Assembly (NCBI GenBank): GCA_040839025.1
Contig: JBFPJN010000001.1
Coordinates: 558,001 to 622,000 of the forward strand
Source: Alphaproteobacteria bacterium LSUCC0719
GTDB taxonomy: Bacteria; Pseudomonadota; Alphaproteobacteria; Puniceispirillales; Puniceispirillaceae
Length of the DNA: 64,000 nucleotides
Reading direction: 5' to 3'
Below, in pieces: positions 47,962 through 55,679 of the stretch. The position numbers and the translations under genes are program-made. The number at the start of each line of letters is the position of its first letter. The stretch's first letter is position 1. The notes beneath the pieces are model-generated. The model was not told the DNA's origin and did not search any database. It was given only the letters and a program-made list of their open reading frames with translations.

Positions 47962-47985
47962 GGGTAAGCCCCCTATAGGTTTTCT
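47957..47985 (+). terminator. Hairpin terminator after the AlpA-like gene
   Basis: TATAGGGG (47957-47964) and CCCCTATA (47970-47977) form a perfect 8-bp stem with a 5-base loop, followed by GGTTTT. The stem overlaps the stop codon, and the T-run is short. Confidence 0.6.
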
Positions 47986-48042
47986 GTGGGATTTTTGTTT
48001 TTCGCAAAGCAAAGGGTCGCGCGAGCGGTTTTGCTCGCCACA

Positions 48043-48122
48043 AAGTGTAGCAAGTGTAGCCAAGTGTAGCGGGAATTTCTTAATGAAAACAACACTCGCT
48101 ACACTCGCTACACTTGCTACAC
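48043..48122. repeat. GTGTAGC iterons in inverted arrangement
   Basis: Three direct copies of AAGTGTAGC (48043-48051, 48052-48060, 48062-48070) face three inverse copies, GCTACACTC, GCTACACTT and GCTACAC (48098-48106, 48107-48115, 48116-48122). A 27-base AT-rich spacer separates the arms. The two arms could fold into a long hairpin or bind an initiator protein as iterons. An adjacent hairpin GCGAGC/GCTCGC lies at 48021-48038 and an AT-rich one, CTTTTTC/GAAAAAG, at 48149-48167. This resembles a replication origin of an integrative element, but no primase or helicase follows. Confidence 0.8.
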
Positions 48123-48167
48123 CATTTCCCAAAAATTTTTTCAAAAAACTTTTTCGTACAGAAAAAG

Positions 48168-48532
48168 CTATAGGAGCCGACACACATACGTTTTCTGTAT
48201 TGCATAACATGGGATCAGATGGCCGGGACATAACGCCATCCACTTCGATCTGACCTGATCCAGCACCACCCGATGCCATCATATCTAATCCGTGATTACA
48301 TCGAATAAAGACGGCTCAAAAAACATGACCGAACAAAGTTCCAAGGTCCACGAGCCGCGAAACTCGAAGCTCTGTCACCAGTAAAGGTCAGCTTTTGTCA
48401 GGTTATTGTTAAATAGCTAGCGAAGGTTTGACTGGCTTGCGATAGAACGCAGAAACCAGCCTTTTCAATATCACCTGTCGTTTTTGCTGCGTTCCCGAAA
48501 ATGTTTTGACAGCGTAGTGACATCAATTCCGG
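48168..48532. other. Gap with no recognisable gene (island remnant)
   Basis: Only very short frames occur, for example a 19-codon frame from 48330. An inverted repeat CCGAAAATG (48495-48503) / CATTTTCGG (48542-48550) spans the end of the FAD gene. This is probably decayed island DNA between the integration module and the catabolic genes. Confidence 0.5.
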
Positions 48533-49927
48533 TCAACTGTTCATTTTCGGAAACCCACCTGCTAGATGGCCAAGCGCAAGTGCTGTCAAGAGACCATTGC
48601 CCGACAGATATCCGGAAACATCCGGCCCTGACACGCCGCAGGCGGCCCCGCCACAGGCGAACAGGTTGCTGAACACCGAACCGTCTACCCGCTTCACACG
48701 AGCATTATCATCCACCAACAAGCCTCCCTGCGTATGGAACAGCGCTCCGGTGACCCGCACCGCACAATAGGGCGCCTGCAACAAGGTATCCGCAGAGAAC
48801 TGCCGTCCAAATCGGTCTGGTTCGCCACTCTCGGCAAGCAGGCCTGCTTCAACCAGCGTTGCCTCAAGCGCGTCGCTGTCTATCCCGATGCGCGTTGCCA
48901 ACTCGGCTGGGCTGTCTGCCAAAATGACGGCGCCGCTCTTTTCAGCGTTGCAGAAATCCTCAAATTTCCGGCCAAGCTGCTGCAGGCGGCCATCAAAAAT
49001 GTTGAAGGCCGTCTGTTCCGGCTGCGCCAGTACCGCCACCGCCTGTTCGGAATATCCCTGATGCTCGTTCGAGAAACGGCGGCCCTCAAGATTGACCTGA
49101 ATTCCGCCCTCCATCATCAGAGCCCAGGTGACGAGAATACCGTGCGGGTGCGCGACAGAACCATGCCCCTGATATCCAGACAGATGCGTCGGGACAGCAC
49201 CGATCTGCTCGCCCCACAGAATGGCCTCGCCCTGGTTTCCCGGATGCCCGAAATAGAGCGCATCCTTCATTTCCGGAATATGCCGCGCGACGAGATCCGG
49301 ATTGCCACCATAGCCGTTGCAGGCAAGAATCGTCCGCTTTGCGGCGATCACCTCAATCGCGCCATCCGGCCGCTCGCAACGCGCGCCGATCACCTGCCCG
49401 CCTTCCGACAGGAACAGGTCCGTTACGCACGCGCCCGTCACAATCATGGTATCAGTTGCCGCCACTGCCTGTTCAAGCCTTGTGATCAACCCCTGCCCGG
49501 TGACCTCTGGCACGGCATGCATGCGGTGGTGGCTGTGGCTTGGGTAAAGAAAATCATCAAGCACATGGAACGGGATTTGGTGGCTGTCGGCCAGCCAGTC
49601 GATGGTCTTGGGAATCTGCGCCACGATGGTGCGCACATAGTTCGGATCGGCGCTGTTCTTGTTCTTTGCCATGATATCGCCGACGAAGACGTCCTGGCTG
49701 TCAGATATGGACTGCGCTGCCTGTGCCTTAGTGCCCGCTGCAGGCACCAATCCGGATGACAACGCTGTCGAGCCGGAAAGTTGGGTATCACGCTCGGCAA
49801 CCAGTACTGATTCCCCTGCCTCGCTGGCGGCAAGCGCCGCTGTCAGACCGGCAGCGCCGCCACCGATGATCAGGCAGTCGACCTCAATTTCGGCTGCGAT
49901 GCTGTCACTAACAATTATGCCTGCCAT
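48533..49927 (-). CDS. FAD-dependent oxidoreductase (fumarate reductase/flavocytochrome c type)
   Basis: A 464-aa flavoprotein of the FAD-binding-2 family. The dinucleotide motif DCLIIGGGAAGLTAALAASEAG is at about residues 17-38, with TILACNGYGGN in the middle and the C-terminal FAD contact NLFACGGAACGVSG...GYLSGNGLL. The GALFHTQGGLLVDDNARV segment matches the substrate-side region of relatives such as 3-ketosteroid dehydrogenases and tricarballylate dehydrogenase. It could desaturate or reduce a dicarboxylate-like intermediate. It is the last gene of the minus-strand catabolic operon. The substrate is unknown. Confidence 0.82.
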   Translation of the reverse strand: MAGIIVSDSIAAEIEVDCLIIGGGAAGLTAALAASEAGESVLVAERDTQLSGSTALSSGLVPAAGTKAQAAQSISDSQDVFVGDIMAKNKNSADPNYVRTIVAQIPKTIDWLADSHQIPFHVLDDFLYPSHSHHRMHAVPEVTGQGLITRLEQAVAATDTMIVTGACVTDLFLSEGGQVIGARCERPDGAIEVIAAKRTILACNGYGGNPDLVARHIPEMKDALYFGHPGNQGEAILWGEQIGAVPTHLSGYQGHGSVAHPHGILVTWALMMEGGIQVNLEGRRFSNEHQGYSEQAVAVLAQPEQTAFNIFDGRLQQLGRKFEDFCNAEKSGAVILADSPAELATRIGIDSDALEATLVEAGLLAESGEPDRFGRQFSADTLLQAPYCAVRVTGALFHTQGGLLVDDNARVKRVDGSVFSNLFACGGAACGVSGPDVSGYLSGNGLLTALALGHLAGGFPKMNS

Positions 49928-49934
49928 AAGCCTT

Positions 49935-50549
49935 TCAGCTCCCGCTGAACAACGCCTGTGCCTCGGCGATGCTCATTGTCTTCCCGACCGTGGCCAGCGC
50001 GTTGATCGCCGTATCATGTGTCTCTGGAGAAAAGGCGGCACACCCGTCATGAAGCGTGATGGTATTGAAATCCCGCACATGCGCGTCGCGAACGGTCGAG
50101 GCCACACCGCCATTGGTGACGATACCGCACACCATCAATGTCTTGATGCCGGCGCGGCTGAGCACGAACTCCATCCTCGTCTGGTAAAATGCTGAATAAG
50201 CGACTTTTTCAACAATCAGGTCTGCCGGCTGAAGTTCATCAACAAGAGAATGGCCCCAGCCGCCGGGAACGAAATCACCAGTTGTCAGGAATGGCCTGAG
50301 TGTCTTCAGATGTGGCGAGATGAAAGGGGCGGCATCACGTCCGGGGATCAGGCTGAACTGGGTCGAAACAACCCATCCACCGGTTTGCCGCACGGTATCC
50401 AGGAGCGGCTTGATCCGGGACGGCAGTGCAGCAATTTCGGGACTGCTGGTGCCGGACCGGCCATAAGCACCTTTCGGATGCAGGAAGTCATTCTGCAGAT
50501 CAACGATCAGAACCGCCGTTGAAGCGGCGTCGAAGGCGTTGTCGGACAT
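49935..50549 (-). CDS. Isochorismatase-fold hydrolase lacking the catalytic cysteine
   Basis: A 204-aa alpha-beta hydrolase. Two members of the usual Asp-Lys-Cys triad are present: Asp17 in LIVDLQNDF and Lys115 in VEKVAYSAF. The position of the nucleophilic Cys (TNxCV in cysteine hydrolases) reads TNGGV, so Gly148 replaces it; the only nearby Cys is Cys141, seven residues earlier. EntB-type isochorismatases also lack the Cys. It lies between the FAD enzyme and hyuA with 2-8-base gaps. Amidase or carbamoyl hydrolase activity, expected from the neighbourhood, is therefore uncertain. Confidence 0.82.
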   Translation of the reverse strand: MSDNAFDAASTAVLIVDLQNDFLHPKGAYGRSGTSSPEIAALPSRIKPLLDTVRQTGGWVVSTQFSLIPGRDAAPFISPHLKTLRPFLTTGDFVPGGWGHSLVDELQPADLIVEKVAYSAFYQTRMEFVLSRAGIKTLMVCGIVTNGGVASTVRDAHVRDFNTITLHDGCAAFSPETHDTAINALATVGKTMSIAEAQALFSGS

Positions 50550-50551
50550 AT

Positions 50552-52603
50552 CTACCCCTGTTCTTCAATGATGATATTGCCAAGATCGTCCACACGGGCC
50601 GCAAGACCCGGATCGACATAAATGGTGGCATCGGGCTGGACCAGAAGACAGGGCCCATTCACCACGGCACCAGCAGGAAGACGCAACCGGTCAACGATGG
50701 TCCCGTCATGCCACTGACCGCCAGCGAAAATTTGTTGGTCGGCCAGATGGCAGTCATCCGCCGACGCAGCACGCTCGCCACGCGCCAGGCTGGCGATGTC
50801 AACTCCAGGACGTTTGCCGATCACAGAAAGCCGAAGGTTCAACACACGCACCGGGATGTTTTCGAGCAGACGTCCATAAGCGCGCTTGTAGCTCGCATCG
50901 AAAGCGGCGCGGATAACATCGATCGTCAGCCCTCTTTCCGACACAGACAATGGAACAGCCACGGCATGCGTCTGACCAAGATAGAGCATGTCGAGCTCAA
51001 TCACCGCTTCAAGGCCGTCGATTGACGCGTTTGAACGCCTTATGACCTCTTCAGAGGAGGCAGTAATCTCGCCAACCATCTCTGTTAGCGCCTTGCAATC
51101 AAGAGTATCCAGCATCCTGTTGAGTGTTCGGACCTCGTCATGACGCAGGTCCGACATCACACAGCCAAGCGCCGAATTGACGCCCGGGAAGCGCGGCACA
51201 ATCGCCGCTGCCAGACCAATCTCTCGAACCAGAGCCCCGGCATGAAGCGCACCACCCCCGCCGAACGGCATCGCCGCAAAGCGTTTCGGGTCATGCCCCC
51301 GCTCGATCGAGATCAGGCGAATGGCGCCAGCCATTTTCGCGTTGGCAACGCGAATGATCGCCTCGGCGGCCTCTTCAACCGAAATCCCGAGCGGGCCGGC
51401 AATATGCGTGTCGATGGCGGCGGCGGCGGCCTCACTGTCCAACCTTGTCAGCTTGTCGCCTATCGGGTTGCGGGCATCGATGCGACCTAAAACCAGATTG
51501 GCGTCCGTGACGGTCGGTCGGTCATTGCCAAGGCCATAACAGACAGGTCCCGGATCCGACCCCGCGCTCTGCGGCCCGATATCCAGAAGGCCTGTCTCGT
51601 CAATATGGGCAATCGACCCGCCGCCTGCTCCGATGGTCGTCATCTCGATCATCGGTGTACGGACAACCATGCCGAAATCGATGCTGGCCTGAGATGTCAG
51701 GGTGTTCTGCCCGTCGGCGACCAGCGATACATCGAAGGATGTGCCGCCCATGTCGCCGGTGATGACATTTTCAAAACCTGCCGCACTGGCGATCTGGCGA
51801 GCGGCCACGACGCCGGCTGCCGGCCCGGACAGCGCCGTGCGCACCGGAAGCGCCTTGGCAGTATCGACCGACATGACACCACCATTGGATTGTACGATCA
51901 GGATTTCCGCTGGAGCCCCCTCGCCGTCAAGCCGCTCTTCAAGGCGCGCCAGATAGTTTGCGACAACCGGCTGCAGATAGGCATTCAGGCTCGCCGTCGA
52001 GCAGCGCTCAAACTCACGGATTTCAGGCAGGATCTCAGTCGCCACGCTGACATGCTCGTTCGGCCATACATCACGCAAAATCTCGGCAGCGCGTGCCTCG
52101 TTTTCTCCATTCGCATAGCCATTGATGAAGAACAGGCATACCGCTTCACAGCCCTGTTCAAGCAGGCTTGCCGCTGCAGCTCGGATTTCGTCCGGAGCCA
52201 CCGGTGTTGTGACCTCGCCGCTGGCAAGTGTGCGCTCGTTGACCTCGAGACGGCTCTGCCGTTCGATCACCGGAGTAAACTGGCCCCACAATCCCCATGT
52301 AGTCGGCCGGTCGCGACGCCGCATTTCAAGCACATCACGGAATCCTGCCGTGGTAATGATGCCCGCCTTAGCACCCTTACGCTCCAGCAGGGCATTCGTC
52401 GCCACAGTCGTGCCATGGATGATCGTCGAGACAGCACCTAGATCGTCGGTGGCAGCTTTGATGCCACTCAGGAAGCCTGCTGACTGGTCGCCACGGGTCG
52501 AGGGCACCTTTGCGACACGCACCTCGCCGGTGTTTTCGTCAAGTGCGAGGATATCGGTAAAGGTTCCGCCAACATCGACACCTATCACGATGGATTTGCT
52601 CAT
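50552..52603 (-). CDS. Hydantoinase/oxoprolinase subunit A
   Basis: A 683-aa ATP-dependent subunit of the HyuA / 5-oxoprolinase family. The N-terminal ATP-binding motif VIGVDVGGTFTDILALD is at about residues 6-22, and the second phosphate-binding block VITGDMGGTSFDVSLV is at about 285. The family opens cyclic amides (5-oxoproline, N-methylhydantoin, caprolactam) or carboxylates ketones. The paired B subunit follows the usual order with a 4-base overlap. Which ring is used cannot be read from the sequence. Confidence 0.92.
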   Translation of the reverse strand: MSKSIVIGVDVGGTFTDILALDENTGEVRVAKVPSTRGDQSAGFLSGIKAATDDLGAVSTIIHGTTVATNALLERKGAKAGIITTAGFRDVLEMRRRDRPTTWGLWGQFTPVIERQSRLEVNERTLASGEVTTPVAPDEIRAAAASLLEQGCEAVCLFFINGYANGENEARAAEILRDVWPNEHVSVATEILPEIREFERCSTASLNAYLQPVVANYLARLEERLDGEGAPAEILIVQSNGGVMSVDTAKALPVRTALSGPAAGVVAARQIASAAGFENVITGDMGGTSFDVSLVADGQNTLTSQASIDFGMVVRTPMIEMTTIGAGGGSIAHIDETGLLDIGPQSAGSDPGPVCYGLGNDRPTVTDANLVLGRIDARNPIGDKLTRLDSEAAAAAIDTHIAGPLGISVEEAAEAIIRVANAKMAGAIRLISIERGHDPKRFAAMPFGGGGALHAGALVREIGLAAAIVPRFPGVNSALGCVMSDLRHDEVRTLNRMLDTLDCKALTEMVGEITASSEEVIRRSNASIDGLEAVIELDMLYLGQTHAVAVPLSVSERGLTIDVIRAAFDASYKRAYGRLLENIPVRVLNLRLSVIGKRPGVDIASLARGERAASADDCHLADQQIFAGGQWHDGTIVDRLRLPAGAVVNGPCLLVQPDATIYVDPGLAARVDDLGNIIIEEQG

Positions 52604-54285
52604 GATCCCGCTCCCTTGCCGCCAGCTGTGACATAACCCTGAGCTAAATCATGCGCTTGCTTCTCACTGGTGCGCGTTGCCGCATCGCCGTAGCCACCGC
52701 CCCCCGGGGTCTCTAGCCTTACACGCTGGCCACGTTGCAACTTGATGCCCGTCATCTTCGAAACGAGTGGCGGAGACTCCTGCCCGTCGATGGCATCCGG
52801 GCCATCGCTGTCGAAATAGAACCTGTTGGGCGCGCCGGCGCGACCTCCAACAACACCGGGAGGCGGGTTTTTGCCACGTTCGCCAAACAGAAATGCCGTT
52901 GCAGATTCTTCCAGCAATTCAATTTCATAAACCGCGCCCAGCCCGCCACGATGCTGTCCCTCACCACCAGAATCCGGACGAAGCGCCCATTGCGTGAAAG
53001 CAACCGGATAGGCAGCCTCGAGAATCTCGAGCGGTGGAATGGTCGCCGTGCTGATCGGCGCGTTGCCGTGGTTCAAACCGTCCCCTTCGGGATGGCCGCC
53101 ATGGCCGCCACCAAAGAACGAGAACATCACCCAGCGGCTGCCATCTCCACGATGTCCGGCAAGTGACAACGCGTTAATTGTCCCATAGGCACAGCCATTG
53201 ACACGTTCCGGCGATATATGCTGGAAGGCCTGAAACATCACATCAATTAGCCGAAGGATGGTTTCCGTATAGCCGCCCACCGGCTTTGGTGCGGTGACGC
53301 TAAGAAAACTGTCCTCCGGGATAATGAATTCCACGGGCTGCAACACGCCTGCATTTGCTGGCACATCAGTAAAGATATGTTTTAGCGCCACATAGGTGGC
53401 GGCGATAGTCGTTGAGCGTGAAATATTTACCGGGCCGGCGCAGGCGGGACTCGACCGGGTGAAATCGATGGTCAATCGGTCACCCGATATCGTCATGTCG
53501 ACGGCAAGGGTCAGCACTTCATCGGTTACACCGTCATTGTCCAGATAGTCCTCGACAGAAATGGTGCCGTCCGGCAGCGCGGCAAGGTGGTCGCGCATCA
53601 TGCGGTCGGCGCGCTGCCTTAGAAGTGCCAGTGCCGCGGACACATCAGTCTCGCCATATTCGTCCAGCAGGTCGTCAAGGCGCTGGTGGCCAATGTCGAG
53701 GGCGTTGATCTGGGCGTTCATATCGCCATAGAGCGAATTTGGAAGACGTGAATTGGCGGACAGGATCGCCACGATATCTCTTCTCAGCACCCCTGCCTCA
53801 AACAACTTCACCGGCGGGATCAACACGCCTTCCTGAAAGGATTCAGTGGCTTGCGGGTTATAGTTTCCAGGTACATTTCCCCCGACATCATGCCAGTGAC
53901 CAACAGAGGCAAGATAGCAGAAGATCTCTCCGTTCCTGAAGATCGGCTTCACAAGCCGGAAATCCGAAAGGTGGGTGCCACCGTCATAGGGATCATTGAA
54001 AATGAACACATCGCCATCGGCAACGCCGCCGTCACGACGCACTCGGTCAATTACCGCCTTCACGGCAAAGGCCATCACCCCGACAAAAATAGGAAGTCCT
54101 GATTTGCCTTGAACAAGAGTTTCACCTGTCTGCGCGTCATAGATGCCGTGACTGGCATCATGCGCCTCGGCAATGATCGGATTGAAAGCAGATCGGAAGA
54201 GAGTAGCGTCCATCTCGTCAGCAATCTGTTCAAGACGGCCTTTGAGAATGGCAAGCGTCACTGGGTCCATTTTGATAGAAGTCAT
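52600..54285 (-). CDS. Hydantoinase/oxoprolinase subunit B
   Basis: A 561-aa partner of subunit A. The N-terminus DPVTLAILKGRLEQIADEMDATLFRSAFNPIIAEAHDASHGIYD is diagnostic of HyuB, as are the later block FIFNDPYDGGTHLSDF and the Gly-rich C-terminus RLETPGGGGYGDA. It starts 6 bases after the lyase gene on the minus strand. Together A and B form the ATP-driven ring-opening enzyme proposed as the entry step of the pathway. Confidence 0.93.
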   Translation of the reverse strand: MTSIKMDPVTLAILKGRLEQIADEMDATLFRSAFNPIIAEAHDASHGIYDAQTGETLVQGKSGLPIFVGVMAFAVKAVIDRVRRDGGVADGDVFIFNDPYDGGTHLSDFRLVKPIFRNGEIFCYLASVGHWHDVGGNVPGNYNPQATESFQEGVLIPPVKLFEAGVLRRDIVAILSANSRLPNSLYGDMNAQINALDIGHQRLDDLLDEYGETDVSAALALLRQRADRMMRDHLAALPDGTISVEDYLDNDGVTDEVLTLAVDMTISGDRLTIDFTRSSPACAGPVNISRSTTIAATYVALKHIFTDVPANAGVLQPVEFIIPEDSFLSVTAPKPVGGYTETILRLIDVMFQAFQHISPERVNGCAYGTINALSLAGHRGDGSRWVMFSFFGGGHGGHPEGDGLNHGNAPISTATIPPLEILEAAYPVAFTQWALRPDSGGEGQHRGGLGAVYEIELLEESATAFLFGERGKNPPPGVVGGRAGAPNRFYFDSDGPDAIDGQESPPLVSKMTGIKLQRGQRVRLETPGGGGYGDAATRTSEKQAHDLAQGYVTAGGKGAGS

Positions 54286-54291
54286 AAAAAA

Positions 54292-55164
54292 TCAGTCCGT
54301 TGAGTCAATATCTTCATATTTTTTGCCAAGTGCCATAAGAGCGCTGGTTTCAATGATCTCGTTCAGACCCTGAAAATCATGCATCCGGTCGGCAAAGCCG
54401 GCATTGCTCCCGTCGGAGAGCAAACCATCGTAATAGGCCTGCAGATGCCGTGAAATCGCCCGCACCGCACCACCTGGAAAAATCGCAACGCTGTAGCCAA
54501 GTGTGGCAAGATCGTCTGCAGTTTTGATCGGTGTCTTGCCGCCCTCGACCATATTAGCAAGAAGCGGCACACTCCCGGCGAACCGGTCGCAAAGAACCTG
54601 CATCTCATCGATAGACTGCGGCGCCTCGATGAACAGAATATCGGCACCAGCCTCTCGATAGGCTTCGGACCTGTCTATAGCCGCCTCCAGACCTTCTACA
54701 GCGCGGGCATCGGTGCGCGCAATAATCAGTGTATCGTCATTCTGGCGCGCATCGAGCGCTGCTTTGACCTTGCCCACCATCTCATTGCAGGATACGAGCT
54801 TCTTGCCGTCGAGATGACCACATCGTTTCGGAAAGGACTGGTCCTCAATTTGGATGGCACCAGCGCCGGCACGTTCAAAACTCCGAACGGTCCGCTGAAC
54901 ATTGAGTGCATTGCCAAACCCGTTATCGGCATCGACGATCACCGGCGTCTCGATACGGTCGGTAATGGCCGCAAGTGTGTCTTGCACCTCGGACACGCTG
55001 ACAAGGCCGATGTCGGAGCGTCCGAAACGGGTATAGGCAAGGCTGGCGCCCGAGAGATACACGGTCTTTGCCCCCGTCTGTGTCGCGATCAGGCCTGACA
55101 GCGCGTCATAAATCCCAGGGGCAAGTATGATGCCGTCCTTCCCCATCAGTTCCCGTATAGTCAT
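54292..55164 (-). CDS. Isocitrate lyase/PEP mutase superfamily lyase
   Basis: A 290-aa TIM-barrel enzyme. The metal-binding Asp pair is in VIVDADNGFG (77-84) and Glu107 in IQIEDQSFPKRCGH; the lyase motif KRCGH (113-117) with the catalytic Cys is intact, which points to a C-C lyase and not a PEP mutase. Relatives cleave methylisocitrate, 2,3-dimethylmalate or similar malate derivatives. It lies directly beside LeuC/LeuD-like hydratase subunits (1-base overlap with the small subunit), the same pairing as dimethylmaleate hydratase and dimethylmalate lyase. Confidence 0.87.
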   Translation of the reverse strand: MTIRELMGKDGIILAPGIYDALSGLIATQTGAKTVYLSGASLAYTRFGRSDIGLVSVSEVQDTLAAITDRIETPVIVDADNGFGNALNVQRTVRSFERAGAGAIQIEDQSFPKRCGHLDGKKLVSCNEMVGKVKAALDARQNDDTLIIARTDARAVEGLEAAIDRSEAYREAGADILFIEAPQSIDEMQVLCDRFAGSVPLLANMVEGGKTPIKTADDLATLGYSVAIFPGGAVRAISRHLQAYYDGLLSDGSNAGFADRMHDFQGLNEIIETSALMALGKKYEDIDSTD

Positions 55165-55676
55165 CAGGCCCCCTCCATCGCTGCTGTCTTCTGGAAGCGC
55201 TTTTCCAGATGAGGAATCAGACCGCCATCCAGAATCATGTCACGCAGGAAATCAGGCAACGGATCAAGCGAAAGAACCTCGCCAAACGCCAGGAGTATTA
55301 TAGAGGAGCCATCGAAATCGAAGCTGATCTCAGCTCCGTCAGTCAGTCCGGGATGTGCATACGCTTCGCCATTTATGGTGAAAACCGGCAGGCCCAGATT
55401 GATTGCGTTGCGATAAAAAATACCGGCAAAGCTGGGGGCAATCACAGATGCAATTCCAAGGTGTTTCAACACCTCGGCAGCCTGTTCGCGTGACGAGCCG
55501 ACCCCCATGTTCGGCGCACCAAGAATCACATCGCCAGGGCGCACATTGCCGGAAAATTCGGGCCTGACTGCCTCAAGACAATGTAGCGCCAGCTCGGCAA
55601 GTGGAGATTTCATGTATTTGCCAGGGGCAAGTACGTCGGTATCGATGATTTCGTCGAACCGCCAGAGACGCGCCAT
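55164..55676 (-). CDS. Aconitase-family hydratase, small subunit (LeuD-like)
   Basis: A 170-aa swivelling-domain subunit. N-terminal ARLWRFDEIIDTDVLAPGKYM and the substrate loop GVGSSREQAAEVL (the family GCGSSRE with Val for Cys) are at about residues 59-71, and FAGIFYRNAINLGLP follows. With the large subunit it would hydrate a maleate-type acid or isomerise a malate-type acid. It is shorter than leucine-pathway LeuD (about 200 aa), and no leuB or leuA is nearby, so leucine biosynthesis is unlikely. Confidence 0.88.
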   Translation of the reverse strand: MARLWRFDEIIDTDVLAPGKYMKSPLAELALHCLEAVRPEFSGNVRPGDVILGAPNMGVGSSREQAAEVLKHLGIASVIAPSFAGIFYRNAINLGLPVFTINGEAYAHPGLTDGAEISFDFDGSSIILLAFGEVLSLDPLPDFLRDMILDGGLIPHLEKRFQKTAAMEGA

Positions 55677-55679
55677 CTG

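Noticed and set aside
48324-48383. 19-codon frame (MTEQSSKVHE...) in the island gap
   Set aside because: Too short, with no ribosome-binding site and no family; probably decayed DNA.
50552-54285. Calling HyuA/HyuB a 5-oxoprolinase or N-methylhydantoinase specifically
   Set aside because: The family covers several ring-opening and carboxylating enzymes, and no residue I can see settles the substrate.
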